Notes under the pieces: model-generated
The model's input: the letters and a program-made list of their open reading frames with translations, nothing else
Told to the model about the DNA's origin: nothing
The model's database searches: none
Translations under genes and position numbers: made by a program
Part shown: piece after piece, positions 9,507 to 20,967 of the stretch
Position numbering within the stretch: position 1 is the first letter of the stretch
Layout: every line of letters begins with the position of its first letter
Source: Austropuccinia psidii
Lineage: Eukaryota > Basidiomycota > Pucciniomycetes > Pucciniales > Sphaerophragmiaceae
DNA length: 64,000 bases
NCBI GenBank assembly: GCA_023105745.1
Contig: JALGQZ010000015.1
Location: forward strand, 5,665,499 to 5,729,498
Reading direction: 5' to 3'

Positions 9507-11028
9507 CTATTTTTCAGGGTTTCTTTCATGTCTGAACATTCTTAGTAGTTTATCAGCATTTGTTATATCTTTCTCAAGTAGCCATCCATCTTCTTGAGTT
9601 GAATTTCTATACCTTACAAGGTATTCTCTTTCTTTTTTGTTTCTTGTCCTTCTTTCTTTAAGGACTTTTACAATTTTATTTTCTTCTCCTTCTTCCAAAG
9701 GGGGAATTTCAAGTGGGGGTTTATTTCTTAGTGTAAATAACTCCTTGTCACTTGAGCTGTAAGATTTTATCAAACTTACAGGGAAAGCTGGGTGTTTGTT
9801 CATTAATTCACCTGTGAGTCTCAATTGCACAGCATTGGGTCCATGAAGTGCTTTTATCATAAATGTTCCTGCAAAGGAATCTTTCAATTTCTTTGGACCT
9901 TTCATGTTATTGAAATTAAGGGTTGATACTAGGACCAAGTCTCCTATTTTGAAGTCAGGTGGTTTATGACTTTTATCCCATCTTTCTTTTGCATATTTGA
10001 AAGAATCGTGCATACATCTTTTTGCATGGTGTCTTGCTTTGTCAAGCATTATCTTAAAACTGCTTGCTGTTGGATGTATATCCACTAAGTCCTTTTTGAG
10101 GGTGTCATAAGGAAGTCTTGGATTCCAACCTTTTTCTAGCATTGCTGGTGTTTTGCCAGTAGAAGAATGGATTGATGTTTTATATGCCAGTTCAAGAGCT
10201 GGTATCAGTGTACACCAATCATGGGTAAAACCATCAGAATCTTTGAATTCTAGTGCATAAGCACAGAATCTTCTGATCATGTCCTCCAAGGTCTGTATCA
10301 TTCTTTCTGCTAAACCATCAGTTTGAGGATGGCAAACTGTTGAGAATGATAATTTTGGTCCAAACAAGTTATGGAGATTTGTCCATAATGCTGAAGTGAA
10401 TTTTGGGTCTCTATCAATTATAATATTCTGTAATAAGCCTGTATGGCTAATGACTTTATTCCATATCATTATGGCTGTGTCCATAGCTGTGTCATCTTTA
10501 TGACATGGTAGGAACATGGGAGTTTTGCTATACCTGTCAACTAATAATAGGCATGCATTATAGCTCCTGTCTCCTCCTGGGGGTAATGCTGTTACCCAAT
10601 CCATATGAGCTATCTCCCAAGGGGATTTTGGTTCTTGGATTTGGATCATCATTCCAAATTTCTTTCCTGTGGCTCTGTTGGCTTTTTGACATCTGTCACA
10701 AGTTTGGCAGTATTCTGCAACATCTTTATTCCAATTTGGCTACCAAGAGCAGGTTTTCACCCACTCTAGTGTTCTGTCTTCTGAAAGGTGTCCAGCTGCA
10801 ACACTATCATGAAACTCATGTAAAATAGTGTTCATCAGGGTTCTATCTGTTAAGGCCATAAAACATGTGTGTTTTGTTCTATGGTAAAGGATTCCATCAA
10901 GGAGGTGGAATCTTCCTTCATAATGTGCCTTTTTCCATGTTTCATCTAATTTTGATGAAAGTGATGGGTCTTTGCAGTCTTTCATTAGAAGTTGACTTAA
11001 GATATGGCAATTCTTGTCTATCTTATAG
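9507..11028 (-). pseudogene. E2 integrase with C-terminal chromodomain
   Basis: An uninterrupted 381-codon segment (9507-10652) carries the integrase core: D in AHMDWV (residue 18), D in DRDPKF (80) and E in TDGLAERM (116), which is the DD35E spacing. After about residue 325 comes a chromodomain-like module (VKVLKERRTRN, YLVRYRN, WLLEKDI), typical of chromoviruses and thought to steer integration to marked chromatin. The H2C2 zinc-binding part lies upstream (10740-10985: YHRTKHTC, HDSVAAGH; then YCQTCDRC at about 10690-10715). One nonsense codon separates the two parts: the TAG at about 10739-10741 replaces a Trp codon after KTCSW. The core looks otherwise complete. Confidence 0.9.
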
Positions 11029-11917
11029 CTTTCTTTAACTTGTTTAAAGAATTCTGTGCCAATGTCTGTAACACATATTCCTTCTATGTGGTTCTCTTCC
11101 TGTGGTACCCATGCTGGGTTGTCAGGGGTATTTGCTAGAGCCCATCTGCATTTTTATAAATGTTACCAGATTTATGAAAAATAGTCATATTTGGTCTCTA
11201 TTCTTGGATGGCAATTTGCCATCTCAGCATATGTCTATTTGGAGTTTTCATATTTAATAGATATTTTACAGCATTAAAGTCTGTAATCACTTCAAATACT
11301 GTACCATCCAAGTAATAATGTAGTTTTTCTAAAGTCTAAGCAGAGGCATTCCATTTGGCTTGCTCCATATCTTGCCCTGTTGGCTTTATTTGTCTTGAAA
11401 TAAAACAAATTTGTCCTTCCACTGGTTTATCATTGATAATTTGTGTCTGGTGTAGTGCAGCACCTAGTCCTTCTCCAAAATCATCAATGTAAAGTTTGAA
11501 GGGTAGTTTCCACTCTGGAATTAGAAGAGATGGGGCATTTGTTAAGGAATTTTTCAATTCTTCATATGCCTTGACTCTTTCTTCTGTCATTTCATAGACT
11601 GTTTGTTGGTCACATAGCTTATACAAGGATTTAGCAATTTTTGCAAAGTCCTTCATATGCTGTCTATAGTAAATAGCAAATCATAGAAATGATTGCATTT
11701 CTTTTTTAGTTTGAGGCAATTGCTTAAGTAGTGCTGCTGCTACTTTATTCTTTTCTATGCCTAGACTAAGTCCAGATACAACATTTCCTAGTGCTTTTAG
11801 TTCACTGTATGCAAAATAACACTTTTTCAAGCAAGGTTTCATATTCACTTGCACTATTTTTTGTAGTACCCTTTCTAGTCTTGTAAGGTGATTTTCCCAA
11901 GTTCCTGAGCAAGCTAT
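11029..11917 (-). pseudogene. E2 reverse transcriptase C-terminal part and RNase H (broken)
   Basis: This continues reverse transcriptase after the solo LTR-6: GTWENHLTRLERVLQK, then ALGNVVSGLSLG and the connection subdomain ([23 protein letters not shown]). The RNase H domain begins at [16 protein letters not shown] (expected DACG). Damage: a stop after KKEMQSFL near 11680; a 1-nt deletion in the [10 protein letters not shown] block near 11360 that shifts the frame to an early stop; further stops in the tethering region, including DGL followed by a stop near 11140. It must have been inactive before or soon after the LTR-6 insertion. Confidence 0.85.
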
Positions 11918-11922
11918 GATAT

Positions 11923-14101
11923 TGTAAGGTATGTCTATGAAACTCTTCATAATAGTCGCAAAATCAAGAGTACTATGACTATCCTCAGTTGAAATATATA
12001 ATATAACAAAATATTATAACCACAAATTTAAATATAATTATTAAAAATAATTATATATAAAAAAATAAATTTAATTATTATTATAAAAATATAATAATAA
12101 AAAATAATAATAATAATTATAATAAATTATAATTATTCTATTATTGTTATAGTCACTGACAGTTATAACAATAAGAAGTGTAAAGCTCTTAATGAGACAA
12201 TTACACATGGAAATATGAATATTAACCACTTATAAATAATATAAATATTATTTATAAAAGAATTATAACACACACTGTGCAAAAATAATTCTTCTAGAAT
12301 AAAAATTCTATATAAAAAAACTATTACTAGATAAAAAAGATATACAACTTTAGAGAAAACTTACTTAAAATATTTATTTAATACAACAAGTCAAATAACA
12401 ACAGTTATTATATTAAATAATAATTATAGGTTAAAAACAAGCCAAAAATCAATATTTTAAAGATAAAACAACTTTTTATAATAAAAGTTATGATTAAAGA
12501 GTTTTTTAGTGCAGTTTGTGGATTTTACAAGATATTTAAGATGATAATTTTATAATATAAAATATATTATTGATGATTACAACAATAATCTGAGTTCTAT
12601 GATTTCAATTCTTTAATTTACAATTAATAAAGAATAAAATAACTTAAGAATTACTGTAATAATAAGATTTTATAAATAATAAAACTTTACCTGTGTAAAT
12701 TTCTAATATGATTGGATTGATAATGAAGGTTGGACAAAAACAGTGATGAAAAGACTCTTTTTATGTCTTCAGAGCAGCTCTAATGATTCATAATGAATAT
12801 AGAGGGCGTGCTCAGGTCAAAACTGAAAAACCATACTTAAAAACAAAGCTCTTAACTTAAGGCAACTTGTTTTTAATTCCAATTTAAAGTTACCAGTGTT
12901 ATTCCTAACTCCATGAAACTTTAATCCTTATTTAAACTAATTAGTTGAAGTTTTCAATATAAAGAAGCTTATTTATATTAAATTTCATCATATGAAAAAC
13001 TTAAAAATAGAGTTTCACGCAGAAATCTCTTAAACTCAATTTTTGATTAATTTTTAAAGAAATCATAATTTGCTTTGAGCTTAATTAAAAGAGTGAATTT
13101 CCAGGCTAATTACCCAGGAAATTCATTTATAAAAGATACTTAGAATTGAATTTATATGTAGATGATATTAAATTCTAAGCTGTGTGAAATTTTCAAGCAA
13201 ATCCATTAATAATTGCATTTTTAATGAATTTTTGAAGTTATTGCTATTTTTCCACATAAAATAGCAGTACACACCAAACCTTAGCTTTTGATAAGGTTTT
13301 AATGCTTGTAACTTTAAATTTTTAAGCTTATTTAAGGTTTTTAAGCTTGATTAAGCTTTGACAGTTCTTAAAACCTTCATTTCAAGCCTGCATATTGGGA
13401 TTTACCCTTTGGCAGCTTGAAATTCCTGTCCAAATTGGGATAAAGCCAGTTTAAACCTTAAGGTTGGATTAAAGTCTAATCTTAAAGTTTAAATAAGGTT
13501 GAAAATCCTCCAATACAGGTGGAAAACCTTAATTGAATCATTGCAGATCTAAAGAGTTGGGTACCCCAGCTCTATTTGGTCTTTTTCCTTTGTCCCACCT
13601 TTTTGCGTGGATTTTGCCCTTTTATTTATTTAAAGCCATACCATGGCTTTAAACCCTTTTAAATTGAGCTCACGCAGGATTTACATTCTGTATGGCAAAT
13701 CCTTAGCCAATTCCGTAAATATACACCACACCTCAATTGTAACTAAAATTTTGGTAAGTTTGCATTAACCTTATGCAACTTTAAATTTAAGCTTAAATTT
13801 AACAATTTTAACACAAATGTTAAAAAGTTACATTAGTACTGTGAGATTCTTAAATCTTCTAATAACACAAGAAATAAGTGTTTTTGGGTATAACACCTTA
13901 TGGATGTACCCTAGGTCATTTTTGGTGTAGAATCCAAAAATGACATAATATTTATAACTTTGTTTATCCAAAAAAAGTTATCCTTAATTTTTGTTATTTT
14001 TAGTTTAGTTTCAACTAAAAAGTCTGTTTAAGACAAAATTAACTGTTTATAAAATCATTTGTTGCCTTATGGGTATGTTATACATACCTCACAGGCTCAC
14101 A
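11923..14101 (-). repeat. Solo LTR-6 splitting E2 reverse transcriptase
   Basis: 2179 bp, plus-strand termini TGTAAGG and GGCTCACA (minus sense TGTGAGCC...CTTACA), flanked by the target duplication GATAT at 11918-11922 and 14102-14106. It has the same family termini and body as the plus-strand copy at 33300-35445. Very AT-rich near its 3' end (12000-12330). No coding sequence seen. Confidence 0.92.
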
Positions 14102-15500
14102 GATATCATCAATATAGATAATTAACCATCCTTCTGAAAATTCTTCAGGAAATATGGTGTTCATCATCCTTTGATAATGGGAAGGTGCATTTTTTATGCC
14201 AAATGGCATTCTCAAGTATTCAAAAATCCCACACTGGACTATTATCCTCAGTAGTTTCTTGGCATTGTCTGTTAAGACATTTTGATGGAAACCCTTTAAG
14301 GCATCCATGGCTGTAATGAACTCAGCTTGTGACAATTGTGTCAATGTCTCATTGATTCTGGGTATAGGATATCTGTCTGGAATGGTATAGGTGTTCAGGG
14401 CTCTGAAGTCTCCTATCATCCTTGATTTTCCATTATGCCAAGTTATAATGACAGGTGTAGTGACCTCTACCTGTTCATTATGTCCTACCTTTCTTAATAC
14501 TCCAAGGTCCATTAATTCTTTAATGTGTACCTCCAAGGCTTCTCTAGCCCTTGGACTAGCTGGGTAAGCAGGTCTCCTTAGTAAAGGTGGGTAAGGCTTT
14601 TCCACATTAAGAACTATATCCACTTCATGCCAAATTATGGCACCTAGTGGCTCCTTGTCAGTTGAAAAGGCATTTTTGTACTTAAATAAGAGGTCAATCA
14701 ATTTTTCTCTCATTTTATCTGTTAATTCTTGATTAAATTCTGCCTCTTTGAGTTGTTCAGATATAAAAAGGTCCTTTTCTGGACTTTTCTCTTCATTATT
14801 AATAACTTTGATTTGTTTTTTGTTATTTAAGAAGCCCAAAATTTGTCTTTTGTTATCTCCTATGGTAAAATATCTGTCTTTTTGGTTAGATATATCTATA
14901 CCATAAATTGATAAGTAGTCATTTCCAAGTATGAAGTGATTACTAGTACAGTTTTCCATTACTACAAACTCTACTTTGATTCTGACACATTGTGAGGGGT
15001 GAGGAAAAATTAGTGTTAAATCAATTATTCCGAGGGGCTTCATGCTCTCACTTGCACTACTAAATTTCACACCTTGTATTGGCATAGGTTTTTCTTGCCA
15101 GTCTGGGAAAATGGTTTTTAAATAACTTTTACCAACACAGGTGCAATATGCTCCTGTATCCAAGTTCACTTTTACTTCTTGGTTATCAACCATAACAATA
15201 CTTATACTTGATTTTCCAGCTGTATATCCCATTCCTCTTGCAGGTTTGGTTCCATATATTTTGGGATCTTGTATATTTGTCAGGTTTGTGTCAGATGTTC
15301 CAACTTGTGGTAAGTTTGAGTTAACATCCAGTACTTCATAAATTATGTCAATATTATTAATTTGTGCTTTAATTATATTAATTTCATCACTTTCAGAACT
15401 TTCTGACTCTTCTGTTTCTTTTTCAAAGTCAGACTCCTCCTCTTTGTCATTGTGGTTTTCTGTTCCCACAATTTCATTAATATTTTCCTTTTTGAGTCAA
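14102..15500 (-). pseudogene. E2 protease and reverse transcriptase N-terminal part
   Basis: Continuous frame from about 15469 down to the LTR-6 insertion. An acidic linker is followed by an aspartic protease with active site VNLDTGAYC and the second-half motif NHFILGNDYLS. Reverse transcriptase follows: PYPPLLRRPAYPASPRAR, ITWHNGKSRMIGDFRALN, DALKGFHQN, LRMPFGIKNAPSHYQRMM and the catalytic LIIYIDDI. The solo LTR-6 cuts the gene right after this YIDD box, and the displayed C-terminal residues EPVRYV come from the LTR. Apart from that cut, this 460-codon stretch is intact. Confidence 0.92.
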
Positions 15501-17459
15501 TTTTTGGCTAAGTGTCCAATACCTCCACATTTATGGCATTTTCTTTGCTCATTATTGTTGGATGTATTGGGCTTGAAAGATTATTCTGATTTATCTTTTT
15601 TTGATAAATGGTTTATTTGGACTTTTAATGTCCAATTTATTCCAAGTTCTGCCAATTTTTGTTCTTTTCACTATGTCTTCTAGTGCATTGATTTACTCTT
15701 CTGTGGAGCATGGTTCTATTCACCTGCTTCTTAGGGAATGTTCTAGCTCTTCTCCACATTTTTTAAGTATTTTCATGTGCACCATTTTTTGTGACATTTC
15801 TGGGTACAATGCATTGAGTCTTTCAACTTTTTTTAGGAACCAAGTTAAAGGTTTATCCTTGTCTGGGTCAAAGAAAGAATTCTCAAATGCATTTTCAATC
15901 TTGTACCTCCAGGCATCATTAGCCCACTTGGTGATTATTTCTTGTTTCCACCAAGACCAGGTATTTTTGCCATTTGTTTGCCTTATGCAATAATACCATC
16001 TTTTTGCATATTTTTCAAACAATGAATGTAATCTTGCAGTGATTAATTCATCTGGTATAGCATAATCTTCTTGTAGCATGTCAATTGTTTTGATAAATGA
16101 CATGTGGTCATATTCACCTTCTCCTGTGAATGTTGGCCATTCTTTTAATTGAGGTGCTTCCTTCATTAAGACTTGGTTATTGTCTTGGTGACTCAAGTCT
16201 TTTATGAATTGATTTGTTAATTCCTCTTTTGTTTTAACAGGCCTTCTTATGTGAGAAAATGGTGTTGATAAATTTGGCATATTTGAGTTAGCCTCATTAA
16301 TTTTATCCATTTTTTCAGTAATAAGCCTTATTTCACTTTGAATGTCATCTTTCAGATGCATTCTGGCTTCATCACTTGTTTCCACATGGTACAAAAGTAA
16401 TTTTTGGTGTGATGAAGTCTTTTCTTCAAATTTGTATACAGAAATGCTTAATTTGTTTAGTTTTTCTGTAAGATTATCAATACTCACGTAATAATTGATT
16501 GTCAAAGTTTTTTCTTTGATATCACTTATGTATTTGTACAGCTCTTGTTGTCCTTGTATTAATTTCTGAGTATTGTCAATTAATACTTTTGGTTTATTAT
16601 TTTCAATCATAAATTTTATGTTATCAATTTCTTTTTTATTTTGTACAACAAGTTTTGTTAAAGATGATAAGCTATTATTTATTTATTGGAAAGATAATAA
16701 GCTATTTTAAATGTCTTTAAGAGGTAAAATACTATTTTTAAGCTCTGTTAAAGTATTTACAACATCAGGAGACAAGGTTATTTCTTTGGGAAATGGGGTT
16801 GTCTCATTCTTTGCTCCTCTTTGTCTTTGAATTCCATCAAAGTTCTGGCCATGTTGAAGACATTGTCCATAGCATCTTTTTGGATTTTGGGGATCCTGTA
16901 GCTTGGGGAATATGGTTTTCTCCAATTCTTTTTCTTGTTCTTCTTCCCTTCTTTGGGAAGTGGGTTGGCTTGGGGCTTGCTGGTAGAAGCTACTGGGGCT
17001 TCTTCCTTGGTTGCCTCCTTTTTTTTGCATGATACTCCTTGATCTTTTTGATTTGAGGTTTGGATTATAGTGGATTCCATCCATTGGAGTATCTCACTAT
17101 TTCCTCCTCTTTGAGGAACTTTTTCAGGATGTGCCAGGAGTTCATCACTCCTTGGTGTATTTGGGGCAACATTTCCCAATCCTTGTCTTGGTACACTGTA
17201 TAGTACTCTTTTTACTGGCTCATGTAAATGTCTATTTGAGCCCTCTGAATGTGATTTGTACCTGTTTGAGTCACTCATACTTAGTTCCAATTCTGGTTCA
17301 GATATCATGGGAATTTCTGGGACTTGCCTTTGGGATAAGGCACTTCCTTGTGTGGATTCTGTTCCACTGGGGATATTTAACTTCCTTTTCTCTTTTGAGG
17401 AATCAATTCTACCTCTGAGTCCAGCTCCATCTGATTGGATGGAGTATTGGGAGCCTCTT
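15498..17459 (-). pseudogene. E2 gag (capsid, zinc knuckle; frame b) with several breaks
   Basis: Reading order on the minus strand: N-terminal part 17308-17030 (SEPELELSMSDSN, RSDELLAHPEKVPQRGG), a frameshift in a homopolymer near 17025, the continuation to 16707 (LQDPQNPKRCYGQ), two nonsense codons near 16707 and 16680, then the long capsid ORF 15720-16610 (coiled-coil region; LKEWPTFTGEGEYDHM; WWKQEIITKWANDAWRYK). The zinc knuckle CHKCGGIGHLAKN ends in TGA where the last Cys codon should be (15498-15500). A one-base expansion of an A run near 15600 shifts the frame just before it. Gag forms the particle and binds RNA. Confidence 0.88.
16778..17025 (-). pseudogene. E2 overlapping ORF (frame a) across the gag N-terminal region
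   Basis: In another frame over the same DNA as gag, about 80 codons stay open: KEEAPVASTSKPQANPLPKE, lysine-rich linker, then SYRIPKIQKDAMDNVFNMAR and TLMEFKDKEEQRM before the stop at 16778. The block DAM-NVF-MARTLME recurs in W2 (52980-53040) and, weakly, in W1, which argues that this frame is coding and not a chance opening. The function is unknown. Confidence 0.55.
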
Positions 17460-17547
17460 CTGGTAGTGATATTTTAAGAAAAATAAAAAATAAGAAGATT
17501 TCATAACAGGAATTCTTCTTATGGCAATTTATAAATGAGGTACTCAC
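17460..17547 (-). other. Candidate intron in E2 gag leader (88 nt)
   Basis: Donor GTGAGT (17547-17542) and acceptor TACCAG ending at 17460. It joins exon 1 (frame DYPGPTIQDSE) to EEAPNTPSNQMELDSE in phase. Splice sites are clear; usage is inferred. Confidence 0.55.
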
Positions 17548-17697
17548 CTTCAGAGTCCTGAATAGTGGGTCCTGGATAGTCCAATTTCTTGGCTTTCTTT
17601 TTCTTGGTGATTATAGATGTTTGAGAACTTTGACAAGTTTCTTCCACCAATCTTTCAACAGTGGTTTGGTTTTACTCTGTTGGATTGTCTTCAAACA
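17548..17697 (-). pseudogene. E2 gag-leader exon 1
   Basis: Bounded upstream by TTTTTTAG/TG (acceptor G at 17698) and downstream by the donor at 17547. With an A supplied by an upstream exon the frame starts ATG TTT GAA GAC (MFEDNPTE) but then meets a stop codon. The rest (TVERLVEETC, KKKKAKKLDYPGPTIQDSE) is open. It resembles exon 1 of the other families in position and in its split TG start. Confidence 0.5.
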
Positions 17698-18188
17698 CTA
17701 AAAAAGACAAATCAATATAAGTCTTTTACATAAAAGTGTTATTTTTGGTAAGATGTGGCAATTTTCCACGTAAAAATTGCTTTTATATCTTTTAAAAAGT
17801 GAAAATACTCAAAGAAATGAAATTAAAATGAATAAAATAACTTTATTATTTTTTATTATTTTTTATGGTTTTATTTTGAAAGAATGAAATAAAAATGAAT
17901 ATGATTCTTTTATAAAATTAATTTATAATATAAAAATATTTTTAATTTATAAAATATATTTTTTAATCACTAGAGTCACTCAAAGAAAGTTTTTGCAAGT
18001 CTAAGGATGTGAAAAACCACGTGTAAGACAGTACAATTTCTTTCCAAATGCCTCAATAGCTTTTAAAACCAATAAATAGTAAATTATTATATAACTTTAT
18101 GATTATGATTATAATTTATTATTGGATAAACCCAATTAGAATCTTTTTAAAGGTCTTTTAGAGTAAATATCATGGCCAGGCCCCCAAA
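17698..18188 (-). other. E2 leader with primer-binding site
   Basis: AT-rich untranslated leader between the 5' LTR and exon 1. Directly after the LTR (minus sense) is TTTGGGGGCCTGGCC (18188-18174), the primer-binding site shared with E3, W2 and X. A leader intron is likely, since an acceptor is present at 17698, but I cannot point to its donor. Confidence 0.6.
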
Positions 18189-20174
18189 TGTAAGGTTTGA
18201 CTATGAAACAACAAGTAAAAATTACTAATATTTTACTTATTGTACTATGAATGTCCTTATAAATGAAATAAATAAGATAACAATACTTATAGTAATAAAG
18301 AATTATTATTTTTATGGCCTAAAATAATTATATTATTAAAAAAAATAAAATAATATAATTTATGTTATACAAAATAATATATATAAAATAAATATATTAA
18401 TATAAGATAATTAATATATTTAAAAGCACTTTATTATTGTTACCAACAAATAGTAAAGGCGTAAAAAATTGTTTTTTTTTATTAATAAAAAACAATTATT
18501 AACAATAATATTACTAATATCAAAGTTATGAATTAATATCAATACTATTTATATTAATTATAGAATTATTAATAGTAATAATAGAGAAAAATTATTATAA
18601 TAAGAGAAATAACCTACTTTTAATGCTTAATATAATAATTTTGAATACATTTATTCCTAGAAATGTAAATACAACTTATTTAGATTGTAGTTACAATGAA
18701 ATTTAAGAGAAATTACAAATTTGCTTGATTTTACGTGGAATTGAGGTTTTTAAGATAAATTTAAACAAAAAAATTAAATAATTGTAATAACCACGTCAAA
18801 GATTAATATTATTATAAGATTGGCTTTTCTCTTTAATAATATGAAATCTTTATATATAAAGAATAAAGAAATTACCTTTTTATTTAATGATTTAATGTTT
18901 TGTAAGCATCTGAGGGGAAAACAGAGTAAAAAGAGCTTTATTTACAGTAAATACCTCCCTCCTAGAGTCCAAAAGGCTTCTAGTAGACGTGAACTGATCA
19001 TATCCACTGGAATTGATCAGTATTTTAAGGTTTGGTGATGATTACATTGTGATCAAACCATCTTTTCTCATTATTATGCCATTATATAGAGTTATCACTA
19101 TAGCTCTAAGTTTGATGATGTCAAGGCTTGGCAGAACCCCAAAATTCGTGGATTTTATTAGTTTTTAATCATAAAATAACAGCATTCACCAATTTCATCA
19201 CTCATATGACTGTTAAACTTAATTTAAGGTTACAGTGAGTGAGCATAAATGATCAAATTAAGCTCAAACTTTGATCCTTAATAACTTTTAAGATTTACAC
19301 GCTAAAGCAATTCAGAGAGTGAATTCTAATATCTTGGAATAACCTTATTATGCTTCCAAGGAATTTCATTGCATCATCAAAACTCTATTTTTGATTATTT
19401 TTCTTGTAACTCATCTTTTCTGTTGAAATTTAATATTTTAAAGTTCAAACCATGATCTCAAGAGGTTATACCTTGAATATTATAATAATAAATACATCAT
19501 TCTTAACAAATGAACTAGCAGAATACAACTGTATACGTTTTTGTAAGTTTGGACCACTTTCACAACAAAGTGGTCAACAGCTCTGTTGATTTTAATCAAT
19601 AATCCCTTACAGGTTTTAACCTTGTTTATAGCTTGTGGAATAAACTTCATTTCTGTATTCCTTCAGTGATTAAGTGATGACTTTATTTTTGGTTCATCAC
19701 TCTATCATGCATATTTCAAAAGATATTAGCTAAATTCCTTGAATATATGCATTGACAAAAAAATTGCATATATTCAGCTTAATTCCTGAAGTATTGACTT
19801 TGGAGCTTATCTTATTAATTTTTTTATATGGCGAATTTAATGGAGAATCCAATGGTACCATTTATTTCGAATTTTGTTGCATTGGTCTTTGAAATAAATG
19901 AGGATTTATGTTTTTTATAATGTATTATTATTTATAACTCATTAAATATTGACTTTACAGATATGGAATAAAAATGGTATATGTGTATTTTACCATGGGG
20001 AATCCAATGGTATAGCTTATTTCACATGTTTATTCATTGGTTTTTAAGTTAAACCAAGTTTTATGCCAATTTATGGCAATCTTGTAGTTTTAAGGTAATT
20101 ATTTTTAATGTATAATTATTTTAAATATTTCTTGTGACCTTTTTGGGTATGTGGTCATATCTCAAAGCTTCACA
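18189..20174 (-). repeat. LTR-2, 5' LTR of E2
   Basis: 1986 bp; plus-strand ends TGTAAGG (18189) and GCTTCACA (20174). It is undisturbed, so it records the empty sites of E1 (ATATG, 19204-19208) and of the solo LTR-5 (ACAGA, 19957-19961). Another complete copy of the family is the solo LTR at 47207-49175. No gene. Confidence 0.92.
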
Positions 20175-20944
20175 CTCCCCCTTGGAGCTAGAGTTCCTTT
20201 CCCCCCCAATTTTAATCTTTCCAATTTATTTTTTCCTTTAACTCCTCATCATTTATTATACTTGTAATTTACATATGTAATTCAATTGAATTGTACAGTA
20301 CAATAGAGTAATAATTGATACCTCATATGTGAATGAAAGTTCACTTATGTAATACACGCGCACATTTTGACATTTCAATTGAATTCAATTAAAAATACTT
20401 CATTTCCTCATAAGTTCTAAACTAAACACGACACCTCAATTTTAACACAAGAATTGATGTTCAACACCACATGTGATGTGAATTAAGTTAAAGTTTTGTG
20501 CATTTTCAATGTTTGTATTGAAAATACTAAAAAATTAATTTAAGCTTATTTAGCGTTGAGTTACAGAAATTTCAGCCAGAGGTGAACCCACTTTATTTTT
20601 CATGAGGAATCCAATTATATGATAATTTCTTTATGTTTATTTATTGGATAAAAAGTCATAATATATTTTATATAACTTTTTACCAAAAATATTTTGATTT
20701 CACAATTTTTATCAAAAATTAATTTTTACTTACTTTTTACAAGTAAAAGTATAATTTCATAATGTTAATTTATATTGTAATTTTATTTTGAATTTATAAT
20801 TAAATTTTGATTTTCAAATATAGATTTGTATTTATATTTCAATTTTTATTTTTATAATATAAGTAAATTTATTTTATTTATATTTGTATCTTAATTTATC
20901 TTTTGTGGTCTTTTGAGTATATGAAAATACCTCTAACGTTCACA
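20175..20944 (-). repeat. LTR-3, 3' LTR of E3 (right part)
   Basis: Aligns with 30368-31137 of the 5' LTR (for example GAGCTAGAGTTCCTTTCCC at 20185 and 30377). It starts in minus sense TGTGAACG at 20944. The remaining part (equivalent to 29337-30367) is displaced to the left of E2, outside the window. Confidence 0.88.
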
Positions 20945-20964
20945 TTCCATCCCCCTAAAAAAGA
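20945..20964 (-). promoter_or_regulatory. E3 polypurine tract
   Basis: Minus sense TTTTTTAGGGGGATGGAA directly before the 3' LTR, matching the E2 tract in place and form. Confidence 0.75.
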
Positions 20965-20967
20965 ATA

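Larger units (their letters stand above)
6978..20174 (-). mobile_element. E2: degenerate Ty3/gypsy chromovirus, 3' LTR cut by E1
   Basis: A complete gag-pol layout on the minus strand: 5' LTR (18189-20174), primer-binding site, leader and exon 1, gag, protease, reverse transcriptase, RNase H, integrase with chromodomain, polypurine tract, then 3' LTR (9388 leftwards to 6978, where E1 interrupts it). A solo LTR-6 splits reverse transcriptase and a solo LTR-5 splits the 3' LTR. Several frameshifts and nonsense codons make it non-autonomous. E2 itself lies inside the 3' LTR of E3, next to CTCCC at 20175-20179; the uninterrupted site is visible as GTCCC at 30368-30372 in the 5' LTR of E3. Confidence 0.9.

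Noticed and set aside
11923..12330. AT-rich blocks as a centromere, replication origin or organellar insertion
   Set aside because: They are parts of LTR-6 and recur in each copy (35200-35400, 49600-49750).
15141..15993. Plus-strand frames of 60-130 codons opposite E2 gag and protease
   Set aside because: Antisense shadows of well-supported Gag and protease reading frames.
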